A stretch of 10,615 bases of DNA, taken from assembly GCA_964607675.1 (NCBI GenBank), contig CAZSLC010000036.1:1-10615 (forward strand). The letters are read 5' to 3'. Both the position numbers and the translations under genes were made by a program. Source of the stretch: CAZSLC01 sp964607675. GTDB lineage: Bacteria > Bacteroidota > Bacteroidia > Bacteroidales > UBA932. Below are positions 1 to 6,064 of this stretch, one piece after another (the stretch's first letter is position 1; every line of letters starts with the position of its first letter). Below the pieces are notes generated by a model. It saw nothing but the letters and a program-made list of their open reading frames with translations. It ran no database searches and was not told the DNA's origin.

Positions 1-22
1 AAAATCATCTATAAAGTGACTG

Positions 23-74
23 GTAATGTGATACTTACATAATCGACGGGTGCGCTAATTGGAGCACCCGTGCG
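23..74 (-). repeat. Hairpin repeat copy A, 3' of dnaG
   Basis: Read on the minus strand, this 52-bp element matches the element at 4381-4433 with three substitutions and one single-base indel. It consists of an 8-bp perfect stem (46-53 ACGGGTGC with 64-71 GCACCCGT, 10-nt loop) followed by a 21-bp block (23-43) that is identical in both copies. It lies downstream of the dnaG stop codon, in the same orientation relative to dnaG as the other copy is to metG. No T-tract follows the stem, so it is not a canonical intrinsic terminator. It looks like a REP-type extragenic palindrome or a miniature mobile element. This is what is seen; the function is inferred. Confidence 0.85.
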
Positions 75-107
75 GAGTGGGTATATGCAAAAGTTGCACC
101 CGTGCGG
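64..107. repeat. 12-bp direct repeat with small hairpin beside copy A
   Basis: GCACCCGTGCGG occurs exactly at 64-75 and again at 96-107, 32 bp apart. Between and overlapping them is a 5-bp stem with a 3-nt loop, TGCAA (86-90) and TTGCA (94-98). The second 12-mer looks like a half unit of the hairpin repeat, so the dnaG 3' flank may hold one complete and one decayed or partial element, as in clustered REP elements. Confidence 0.6.
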
Positions 108-148
108 GAATCACTTGGCTATTCCATAGAATCAGCCTCACAGCTTGT

Positions 149-2098
149 TTATAGCCGGTTTAACTCTTTTGAGAACTGGTTTTTAACCATCATGAGGAGC
201 TTCATCTGGTTTAACAATTCTACTTGAAGCTCTTTGTTTTCCTCTTTTTGGGCCGTTTCGAGCTGCTTCATCAATAGTTGATATGTGTATTCTGTGATTT
301 TTGCTTTGAAGAGGGTTACTGTCTTTGGCACACAGACTGTTAGTATGTTTTCCTCTGGAATAAGTGATTCTAAGAATTGTTTTACGTTGATTTTATGCTC
401 TTGTACGATGATGTCGAGTACCCCTTTTGAGATGTTTTGATTTCTGCTGTTGATGAGGGTGCGTTGGATTGCCTCTTGGTTCTCTCCCTCTTGTGCATTT
501 ATCTTGAAATATTCATCATAGATCATTTTGTGAAGGGGGTTTTGGATTTGGAGCTCGTCGTTTGTCAGCTGTGTGGCGATGTATTGTGCTACTGTCACCC
601 CTTCAAAGAGTGGTGTCTCTCCAAATTTGACCATGTAGTAGATGATGTCTTTTTCTACCCCTTCTAAGATGGGGACTGTTATTCCGTTTTTGGGTAGCAG
701 GCTCTCTTCGTTGAGGGTCTCCTCTCCTCTTGCCTCTCTCCTGCGATCGTCTCTTTCAAGGGTTCTTACCCTCTCTTTTTCATTGGTCTCAAGGAGTTTT
801 CTCCTCCCTTTTGCTACCTCTTGGACCAATATTTCTTCGGAAATACCGAGTTTGATAACGCATCTTTCGATATAGATTTGTCGTGTTATCTGGTCGGGGA
901 TGACAGATATTGAGTGTATTACTTCTCTTATTAGTTCTCCTTTTTTTATTGGATCTCTATCTATCTCATTGGAGAGTAGTTCGTATTTGAAATCAATGAA
1001 GTCTGTTTCGAACTGCTTAAGGTAGGACTCTATCTCACTTAATGAGTGGCTCATGGCGAATGAGTCGGGGTCTTCCCCTTCTGGGAGCAATACTACTTTT
1101 ACTTCGAGTCCCTCTTCGAGGAGCATATCGATCCCCCTTATTGATGCTTTGATCCCTGCCGCATCTCCGTCATAGAGGACGGTGACCGATTGGGTGAATC
1201 TTTTTATCAGTTTTATTTGTTCTGAGGTGAGGGATGTCCCAGAGGAGGCTACGACGTTTTCTATCCCTGACTGGTGAAATGATATAACATCGGCGTAACC
1301 CTCTACGAGGTAGCATTTTTTATTTTTTACTATTGCCGATTTGGCTTGGAAGATGCCGTATAGGGATTTGCTTTTGTGGTATATCTCACTTTCGGGGGAA
1401 TTGACATATTTTGCAATGCTTTTGTCGGTTTTCAATGTCCTCCCTCCGAATGCTATCACCCTACCACTGAGGGAGTAGATGGGGAACATCACTCTGTCGT
1501 AGAATTTGTCTGTCAAGGTGCCGTTGTCTCTCTCTATTGAGAGTCCAGACTCCGTGAGGTATTCTTTTTTGTACCCCTCTTTGAGTGCTTTTTCGGAGAA
1601 TGAGATGGTGTCGGTGGAATAGCCAAGGCCGAATCGCGATATCATTTCATCGGAGAATTGTCTCCTCTGTTTGAAATAGGTGAGTCCGACATTTTGTCCT
1701 ATGTTGGTGTTTAGAAGGATGTTGCGGTAGAATTTGGCTGCATATTCTGTTGCAGCAAGTAGAGATTCATTTCTAAGGCGTTGGGCAGCATCTTCTTCAC
1801 TCTCTTCCTTTTCTCTCACCTCGATTCCATATTTTTTCCCAAGATATTTGATGGCCTCTATATAGCTCATATGCTCGTGCTCCATGATGAAGGCGATTGC
1901 ATTGCCTGCTTTGCCGCATCCGAAACATTTAAATATCCCCTTGGAGGGGGAGACTGAAAATGATGGGGTCTTCTCGTCATGAAATGGGCAGCAGGCGATG
2001 AAATTAGCCCCTCGTCTCTTTAAGGAGACAAAATCGCTTATTACATCAACTATTTCAGCTGTATCTAATATTTTATCTATTGTGGTTTTGTCAATCAT
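149..2098 (-). CDS. dnaG: DNA primase DnaG
   Basis: DnaG makes the short RNA primers used by the replisome at the fork, on both strands, in association with the DnaB helicase. The 649-residue protein shows the whole family architecture. An N-terminal CHC2 zinc-binding domain has ligands C37, H40, C58 and C61. The catalytic core includes a DRVMFPI block at 201-207. The Toprim fold has the metal-binding glutamate in VEGYADV (E266), the DGD pair at 310-312, and DPDSF at 343-347. The C-terminal 200 residues are helical, poorly conserved and charged, as expected for the helicase-interacting region; this assignment is by position only. Length is normal for Bacteroidota primases. The ATG start is supported by the zinc domain beginning within a few residues and by a TAnnTTTG element just upstream. 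The gene is transcribed divergently from metG and does not sit in an rpoD macrodomain operon within this window. No frameshift or missing catalytic residue was seen. Confidence 0.97.
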   Translation of the reverse strand: MIDKTTIDKILDTAEIVDVISDFVSLKRRGANFIACCPFHDEKTPSFSVSPSKGIFKCFGCGKAGNAIAFIMEHEHMSYIEAIKYLGKKYGIEVREKEESEEDAAQRLRNESLLAATEYAAKFYRNILLNTNIGQNVGLTYFKQRRQFSDEMISRFGLGYSTDTISFSEKALKEGYKKEYLTESGLSIERDNGTLTDKFYDRVMFPIYSLSGRVIAFGGRTLKTDKSIAKYVNSPESEIYHKSKSLYGIFQAKSAIVKNKKCYLVEGYADVISFHQSGIENVVASSGTSLTSEQIKLIKRFTQSVTVLYDGDAAGIKASIRGIDMLLEEGLEVKVVLLPEGEDPDSFAMSHSLSEIESYLKQFETDFIDFKYELLSNEIDRDPIKKGELIREVIHSISVIPDQITRQIYIERCVIKLGISEEILVQEVAKGRRKLLETNEKERVRTLERDDRRREARGEETLNEESLLPKNGITVPILEGVEKDIIYYMVKFGETPLFEGVTVAQYIATQLTNDELQIQNPLHKMIYDEYFKINAQEGENQEAIQRTLINSRNQNISKGVLDIIVQEHKINVKQFLESLIPEENILTVCVPKTVTLFKAKITEYTYQLLMKQLETAQKEENKELQVELLNQMKLLMMVKNQFSKELNRL

Positions 2099-2106
2099 AA
2101 CAGTTA

Positions 2107-2114
2107 CAAATGTA
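2107..2114 (-). promoter_or_regulatory. Putative dnaG promoter -7 element
   Basis: On the minus strand the sequence is TACATTTG, a match to TAnnTTTG. It ends only 8 bp before the dnaG ATG, so transcription from it would start just a few bases upstream of, or at, the start codon. No -33 TTTG is evident. It lies back to back with the metG element, 11 bp apart. Confidence 0.45.
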
Positions 2115-2125
2115 GCTTTTTTTTG

Positions 2126-2133
2126 TATCTTTG
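2126..2133 (+). promoter_or_regulatory. Putative metG promoter -7 element
   Basis: TATCTTTG fits the Bacteroidota -7 consensus TAnnTTTG and lies 21 bp before the metG ATG, giving a predicted leader of roughly 15 nt. I see no clear TTTG at the -33 position, so the assignment rests on the -7 match and location. Confidence 0.55.
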
Positions 2134-2154
2134 GCCCTTTAAAAAATCATCATT

Positions 2155-4365
2155 ATGAAAGAATACAAACGTTACCTTATCACATCCGCTCTACCATACG
2201 CCAATGGTCCTGTCCATATTGGTCACTTAGCAGGGGTTTATGTTCCTGCCGACATATATGTTAGGTTTTTGCGAATGCAGGGTAAAGATGTGTTCTTTAT
2301 TGGTGGCTCTGATGAACATGGGGTGCCTATCACTATTAAGGCTAAGGAGCTTGGGTGCTCTCCTCAAGATATTGTTGATAAATATCATACTATTATCAAG
2401 GAATCTTTTAAGGAGCTGGGTATAAGTTTCGATATATATTCGAGGACGAGTTCGAAGATCCACCACAAGACAGCTTCCGAATTTTTCAAGAAGCTCTATT
2501 ATGATGGGAAATTTATCGAGAAGGAGTCGGAGCAGTTTTATGATGAGGAGGCTAAACAATTTTTGGCAGACAGATATATTGTTGGTACTTGTCCTAAATG
2601 TGGTGCAGAGGGTGCTTATGGTGACCAGTGTGAGAAGTGCGGGTGCACTCTCAGCCCTGACGAACTGCTCAATCCACATTCGGCCCTAAGTGGCAATGTC
2701 CCTATCAAGAAACTGACTAAGCACTGGTATCTTCCTCTGGATCAATATGAACCATGGTTGAAGGAGTGGATTCTTGAGGGGCACAAAGAGTGGAAGAGCA
2801 ATGTCTATGGGCAGTGTAAGTCATGGATTGATGGTGGGTTGCAACCACGCGCCGTGAGCAGGGACCTCGATTGGGGGGTGCCGCTTCCTATAGAGGGGGG
2901 GGAAGGGAAGGTTCTTTATGTTTGGTTCGATGCCCCTATTGGCTACATTTCCAATACTATTGAGGCTATCCCTGATGAGTGGGAAAAATGGTGGAAGAGC
3001 GATGATACGAAGATGGTCCATTTCATCGGGAAGGATAATATCGTTTTCCACTGCATCGTTTTTCCTACCATGCTGAAGGCTCATGGAGGATATATTTTGC
3101 CAGACAATGTCCCTGCTAACGAGTTTTTGAACCTCGAAGGGAATAAAATTTCTACCTCAAGAAATTGGGCAGTGTGGCTTCATGAGTACTTGAGGGAGTT
3201 CCCAGGTCAGCAGGATGTCCTTAGATATGTGCTGTGCGCCAATGCCCCTGAGACAAAGGATAACGATTTTACTTGGAAGGATTTCCAAACTCGCAATAAC
3301 TCCGAATTGGTTGCTATTTATGGCAATTTCGTCAATAGGGCTATGGTTCTTACACATAAGTATTTTGGTGGGAAAGTCCCTGCAGATCTAAAGCCAGAAG
3401 GTATTGACAGAGAGACTCTTGACCAAATTCCTGTGATTAAGAGATCTATTGAAGATAGTCTTGAACATTATAGATTTCGCGAGGCTCTTAAAGGGGCTAT
3501 GGATATGGCAAGACTTGGCAATAAGTACCTTACGGAGACTGAACCTTGGAAGGTGTCTAAAACTGATATGGATAGGGTAGCATCTATTTTGAATGTCTCA
3601 TTGAAGATATGTGCAAACCTCGCAATTACTTTTGACCCATTTATCCCATTCTCCTCAGAGAAATTGGTAAATATGCTTGGGCTCTCCAATGATATCCTCA
3701 AATGGGACAATATTGGAAGGGAGGATGTTATAAAGGTTGGCGACCAAATAAATGAGCCGTCGTTGCTCTTCGCTAAGATCGAAGATGAGACGATAGATGA
3801 ACAGTTGGCCAAATTGGAAGCTACCAGATTGCAAAATGAACAACACAACGCCGCTGGACAAGCAGGTGGCACCGCTCAGACAGGTGGCACCGCCAATGGT
3901 CAAGGAGGTAGCGCAGCATCAGCACAAGCAGGTGGCACCGCCAATGGTCAAGGAGGTAGCACAGCATCAGCACAAGCAGGTGGCACCGCTCAGACAGGTG
4001 GCACCGCCAATGGTCAAGAGGCACTCACCTCCCCAAAAGAACTGTGTTCATTCGACGACTTCGGCAAAATGGACATCAGAACAGCCACCGTGCTTGAGGC
4101 AGAAAGAGTTCCAAAAACAGACAAACTGCTCAAACTCACCATTGACACAGGAATTGATAAACGCACAATCGTTTCTGGCATAGCAGAGTATTACACCGCT
4201 GAAGAGATGGTCGGAAAACACATCTGCATATTGGCCAATCTCGAACCCAAGAAAATCAGAGGCATAGAGTCAAAAGGTATGATACTGATGGCTAAAAGAA
4301 CAGATGGAACCATGAGAATAGTAACGTCTGAAGAATTTATCGGCAACGGAATACAAATCGGCTAA
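2155..4365 (+). CDS. metG: Methionyl-tRNA synthetase with C-terminal tRNA-binding domain
   Basis: This cytoplasmic class Ia synthetase charges tRNA-Met and initiator tRNA with methionine using ATP. The 736-residue product starts with a Rossmann fold bearing HIGH at 21-24. A zinc knuckle with two CxxC pairs follows (C146/C149 and C159/C162). The KMSKS loop is present as KISTS at 331-335, and a helical anticodon-binding region spans about 380-545. Residues 567-621 are a repetitive Gly/Ala/Thr/Gln/Ser linker. Residues 630-736 form an EMAP/Trbp111-like OB-fold (DDFGKMDIRTATV), a domain that in other MetRS proteins aids tRNA binding and dimerisation. The start ATG is 7 residues before the first conserved strand and follows an AT-rich leader without a Shine-Dalgarno, as usual in this phylum. 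The linker is odd in being made of near-exact DNA repeats. Lysine codons are mostly AAG before it and almost all AAA after it. Identity is certain; the meaning of the linker is not. Confidence 0.97.
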   Translation: MKEYKRYLITSALPYANGPVHIGHLAGVYVPADIYVRFLRMQGKDVFFIGGSDEHGVPITIKAKELGCSPQDIVDKYHTIIKESFKELGISFDIYSRTSSKIHHKTASEFFKKLYYDGKFIEKESEQFYDEEAKQFLADRYIVGTCPKCGAEGAYGDQCEKCGCTLSPDELLNPHSALSGNVPIKKLTKHWYLPLDQYEPWLKEWILEGHKEWKSNVYGQCKSWIDGGLQPRAVSRDLDWGVPLPIEGGEGKVLYVWFDAPIGYISNTIEAIPDEWEKWWKSDDTKMVHFIGKDNIVFHCIVFPTMLKAHGGYILPDNVPANEFLNLEGNKISTSRNWAVWLHEYLREFPGQQDVLRYVLCANAPETKDNDFTWKDFQTRNNSELVAIYGNFVNRAMVLTHKYFGGKVPADLKPEGIDRETLDQIPVIKRSIEDSLEHYRFREALKGAMDMARLGNKYLTETEPWKVSKTDMDRVASILNVSLKICANLAITFDPFIPFSSEKLVNMLGLSNDILKWDNIGREDVIKVGDQINEPSLLFAKIEDETIDEQLAKLEATRLQNEQHNAAGQAGGTAQTGGTANGQGGSAASAQAGGTANGQGGSTASAQAGGTAQTGGTANGQEALTSPKELCSFDDFGKMDIRTATVLEAERVPKTDKLLKLTIDTGIDKRTIVSGIAEYYTAEEMVGKHICILANLEPKKIRGIESKGMILMAKRTDGTMRIVTSEEFIGNGIQIG
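3859..4020 (+). repeat. In-frame tandem repeats in metG linker
   Basis: A 48-bp unit (3883-3930) is followed directly by a second copy (3931-3978) with one mismatch (G3913 versus A3961). Each unit encodes 16 residues, GGTANGQGGS(A/T)ASAQA. An 18-bp unit GGTGGCACCGCTCAGACA occurs at 3865-3882 and again at 3979-3996, and a further partial 48-bp unit begins at 3997. All units are multiples of three, so gain or loss keeps the reading frame. The DNA is clearly more GC-rich than the surrounding gene. It encodes a flexible, uncharged tether between the anticodon-binding region and the C-terminal OB-fold of MetRS. Confidence 0.9.
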
Positions 4366-4380
4366 GATAAAATGAACAAT

Positions 4381-4433
4381 CGCCACGGGTGCTCCATTTT
4401 GCGCACCCGTCAATTATGTAAGTATCACATTAC
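4381..4433 (+). repeat. Hairpin repeat copy B, 3' of metG
   Basis: The second copy of the hairpin repeat begins 15 bp after the metG stop codon. The stem is 4385-4392 (ACGGGTGC) with 4403-4410 (GCACCCGT) around a 10-nt loop; the tail at 4413-4433 is identical to the 21-bp block of copy A. Differences from copy A are two loop bases, one base after the stem and one extra C at 4383-4384. The stem itself is fully conserved. Together the two copies form a 4.4-kb-spaced inverted repeat around dnaG-metG. A role in 3'-end protection of mRNA or in transcription stopping is possible, but the missing U-run argues against simple intrinsic termination. Confidence 0.85.
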
Positions 4434-4609
4434 AATCAATTTACACTGGATTTTTGAACGTTTACTACACACAGTATTGAAAGATTGTGATCCTGCTCAA
4501 CAGCATTAAACGCTATCTTGTTGATCTATGATATCATCAATTGAATATTGACTCTCAGTAATTTTGTAGAGAGATGACTATGTTTGCTAATCCGTTTAAT
4601 ATATAGATG
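4434..4609. other. Non-coding stretch between metG repeat and HU gene
   Basis: AT-rich DNA between the two convergent 3' ends, with no ORF, RNA gene or clear terminator. The only structure noted is a 10-bp palindrome ATGATATCAT at 4528-4537 inside a weaker TTGAT/ATCAA inverted repeat (4521-4540). Reading past the HU-protein stop codon in frame gives only about 27 codons without SPOR-like sequence. Confidence 0.6.
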
Positions 4610-5776
4610 TTAAATGGAATTAATCAATTCTATTTCCTCTTTTGAATATAACAGTCCTTTGAAAAGGTTGAAAACCTGATCTTTGAAAACCATCATCAAT
4701 ATGATGATTACGAGCACAGCTATCACAATGCTCAAAATTATAATTATTCTTCTAAGTTTTTTCATAACTATAGGGTCATCTTCTATTTGATTTTTTTTGG
4801 CTAAGGGGCTATTCGATTTGCTCTCAGTTGCCATTTTTGACTGCAGTGACTCACTCTGAACACCCCCTTTGCTAAATTTAGTGGTGCCTCTGACTCCTTC
4901 GCTTGATTCGTCCTTCTCTGCTTTCAAGAATTTTTCTTCATTTTCTCTTTCTTCTTTTTCTTCTGCGTCTTCCTCTTCTCGACCATCTTCCATTCTTTTG
5001 AGCTCAAGGATAGATTTCCAGTCCCGTTTTGCTTTTGCACTCTTCTCTTCGTATTCTCTCTCCTTCTCCTCAACACTATCCTTCTCTTCTATTTTCTTTC
5101 GATTTGTACTTTCACCCCACTCCTCACGCTCTATATTCTCCAGTGTATTTACATCAGACCCCTCATTTTTATAGTTGAGTCCCTCCTCCTCCATCAATTT
5201 TTTCAAATCTTCTGGAGAAATCAGTGGTGGCTCATCATCATTCGAATTTTGAATGGCGTTTTCTTTTATATTAGAATTTTCAGTATTAGTATGAGACCTA
5301 AACCGGCTTTTTGCCTTATAGTCATTTCTTGCACTTGTGTATGATGTAGAATCAATAAGTTTTACCGATATTGGTTCAAGACCGAACGCGTCAGCATAAA
5401 TGTCAAGGCTGGAATCTGGTATAAAATAGTAATTACCATCCTTTGTTACCTTCAACTGACCGAATTCTGGCAAGATCAGACTCTTTTTGACATTCAGATC
5501 TAACCTAATTTTACCGAAAAAATTGGATAATTCTTCTTTGGCTGAACTTCGTGAAATATTAAATTTCTCAACATAATACTTTTCCAAGACGCCATCGTCA
5601 CTCAATTCGGTACTTCTAAAAAAAATTCTTCTGTAGGGTGGATTTATCGTTTTACCATCAACAGAAAAATATGCAGGAGCGATATCAGCTATAAAACTTC
5701 CAATGCCTTGAAGGGAGACATGGTCATTATCCAATATGAGTTCTCGTAGTAATTGAGACAATAAATTTAAATCCAT
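4610..5776 (-). CDS. HU-domain (CCDC81-like) single-pass membrane protein
   Basis: The first 140 or so residues of this 388-residue protein resemble the paired bacterial CCDC81-like HU domains described from Bacteroidota. Domain 1 includes VSLQGIGSF at 20-28, followed by the PPYRRIFF segment at 46-53. Domain 2 includes LPEFGQLKV at 102-110. HU folds of this class are thought to bind DNA or act as scaffolds. Residues about 145-335 are a low-complexity, highly charged Glu/Lys/Arg/Ser stretch with coiled-coil character at 220-290. One strongly hydrophobic helix spans 344-364, preceded by KKLRR, so the N-terminal part should be cytoplasmic by the positive-inside rule. Only 24 residues follow the helix, whereas relatives commonly end in a periplasmic SPOR domain that binds denuded peptidoglycan. 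A possible role is tethering DNA or a cytoplasmic partner to the inner membrane; this is inference. It appears monocistronic, with a TAnnTTTG element about 25 bp upstream of its ATG. Confidence 0.78.
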   Translation of the reverse strand: MDLNLLSQLLRELILDNDHVSLQGIGSFIADIAPAYFSVDGKTINPPYRRIFFRSTELSDDGVLEKYYVEKFNISRSSAKEELSNFFGKIRLDLNVKKSLILPEFGQLKVTKDGNYYFIPDSSLDIYADAFGLEPISVKLIDSTSYTSARNDYKAKSRFRSHTNTENSNIKENAIQNSNDDEPPLISPEDLKKLMEEEGLNYKNEGSDVNTLENIEREEWGESTNRKKIEEKDSVEEKEREYEEKSAKAKRDWKSILELKRMEDGREEEDAEEKEERENEEKFLKAEKDESSEGVRGTTKFSKGGVQSESLQSKMATESKSNSPLAKKNQIEDDPIVMKKLRRIIIILSIVIAVLVIIILMMVFKDQVFNLFKGLLYSKEEIELINSI

Positions 5777-5800
5777 AACTGATCGTCAGCTTATTTTGTA

Positions 5801-5808
5801 CAAAGTTA
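5801..5808 (-). promoter_or_regulatory. Putative -7 element of HU-domain protein gene
   Basis: Minus-strand TAACTTTG matches TAnnTTTG and lies 24 bp upstream of the ATG at 5776. The -33 region is T-rich but lacks an exact TTTG. Confidence 0.5.
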
Positions 5809-5839
5809 AGATTATTTGTAAAAAAGTCTAATATCTTTT

Positions 5840-5869
5840 TTTGTAATTTAAAATATTTATATACCTTTG
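5840..5869 (+). promoter_or_regulatory. tRNA-Asn promoter (-33 TTTG, -7 TAnnTTTG)
   Basis: TTTG at 5840-5843 and TACCTTTG at 5862-5869 are separated by 18 bp, close to the usual Bacteroidota spacing. The expected start site is near 5875, giving a leader of about 20 nt before the mature tRNA 5' end. This is the best-formed promoter in the window. Confidence 0.72.
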
Positions 5870-5893
5870 CACTCCCAAACGGGAATAAAACAG

Positions 5894-5967
5894 TCCTCAT
5901 TAGCTCAGTTGGTTAGAGCACCTGACTGTTAATCAGGGGGTCCAAGGTTCAAGTCCTTGATGAGGAG
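5894..5967 (+). tRNA. tRNA-Asn (anticodon GUU)
   Basis: A complete 74-nt cloverleaf. The acceptor stem TCCTCAT (5894-5900) pairs fully with ATGAGGA (5960-5966), and the discriminator base is G5967. The D-arm AGCTCAGTTGGTTAGAGC is standard. The anticodon stem CTGAC/GTCAG-type arm presents GTT, which reads AAC and AAU. The T-arm carries GGTTCAAGTCC. The 3' CCA is not encoded in the DNA, so it must be added after transcription. The gene stands alone, with a good Bacteroidota-type promoter just upstream and a perfectly placed hairpin terminator just downstream. No integrase or duplicated 3' end suggests its use as an attachment site. Confidence 0.97.
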
Positions 5968-5970
5968 CAC

Positions 5971-6005
5971 AAAAAAAGCACTTACATTTTGTAGGTGCTT
6001 TTTTT
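5971..6005 (+). terminator. Intrinsic terminator of tRNA-Asn
   Basis: A hairpin begins 4 nt after the tRNA discriminator base. The arms 5971-5986 and 5990-6005 pair over 16 positions with one G-U wobble and a 3-nt loop. The A-run on the left arm and T-run on the right arm give an A/U-flanked hairpin that could also act on transcripts from the opposite strand, such as cutC, which ends at 6065. Confidence 0.88.
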
Positions 6006-6064
6006 AACTCCTTTTGTTTTGTTCTATTGGAATTTTAGATTATACTAAAGCAATATTATTTATT

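Noticed and set aside
2227..2679. 150-codon open frame on the minus strand inside metG
   Set aside because: It lies fully within the clearly conserved metG reading frame. Its translation has no recognisable domain, and there is no promoter-like element or separate composition to support it.
3145..3159. MetRS KMSKS loop read as KISTS, considered as a damaged active site
   Set aside because: This form, followed by RNWAVW, is in my knowledge normal for MetRS of Bacteroidota and related groups; the first lysine and the serines are kept.
3859..4020. Possible CRISPR array
   Set aside because: The repeats are directly adjacent, in frame and inside metG, with no unique spacers and no cas genes nearby.
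3468..4183. Overlapping open frames on both strands across the metG repeats (134, 128 and 67 codons)
   Set aside because: Repeats in multiples of three keep all frames open by construction. The products are Cys/Leu/His-rich repeats that mirror the metG linker and are best read as shadows.
4385..4410. Hairpin after metG as an ordinary Rho-independent terminator
   Set aside because: The stem is stable, but the following bases are CAATTATG rather than a T-run, and the same unit with a conserved tail occurs after dnaG, so a repeat element is the better description.
4869..5174. 101-codon serine-rich open frame antisense to the HU-domain protein
   Set aside because: It is the reverse complement of a Glu/Lys-rich low-complexity coding stretch, which automatically yields Ser/Phe/Leu-rich open frames.
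5894..6005. tRNA-Asn as an integration site for a mobile element
   Set aside because: No integrase gene and no repeated copy of the tRNA 3' end is found in the window. The tRNA is followed at once by its own terminator and a housekeeping-type gene.
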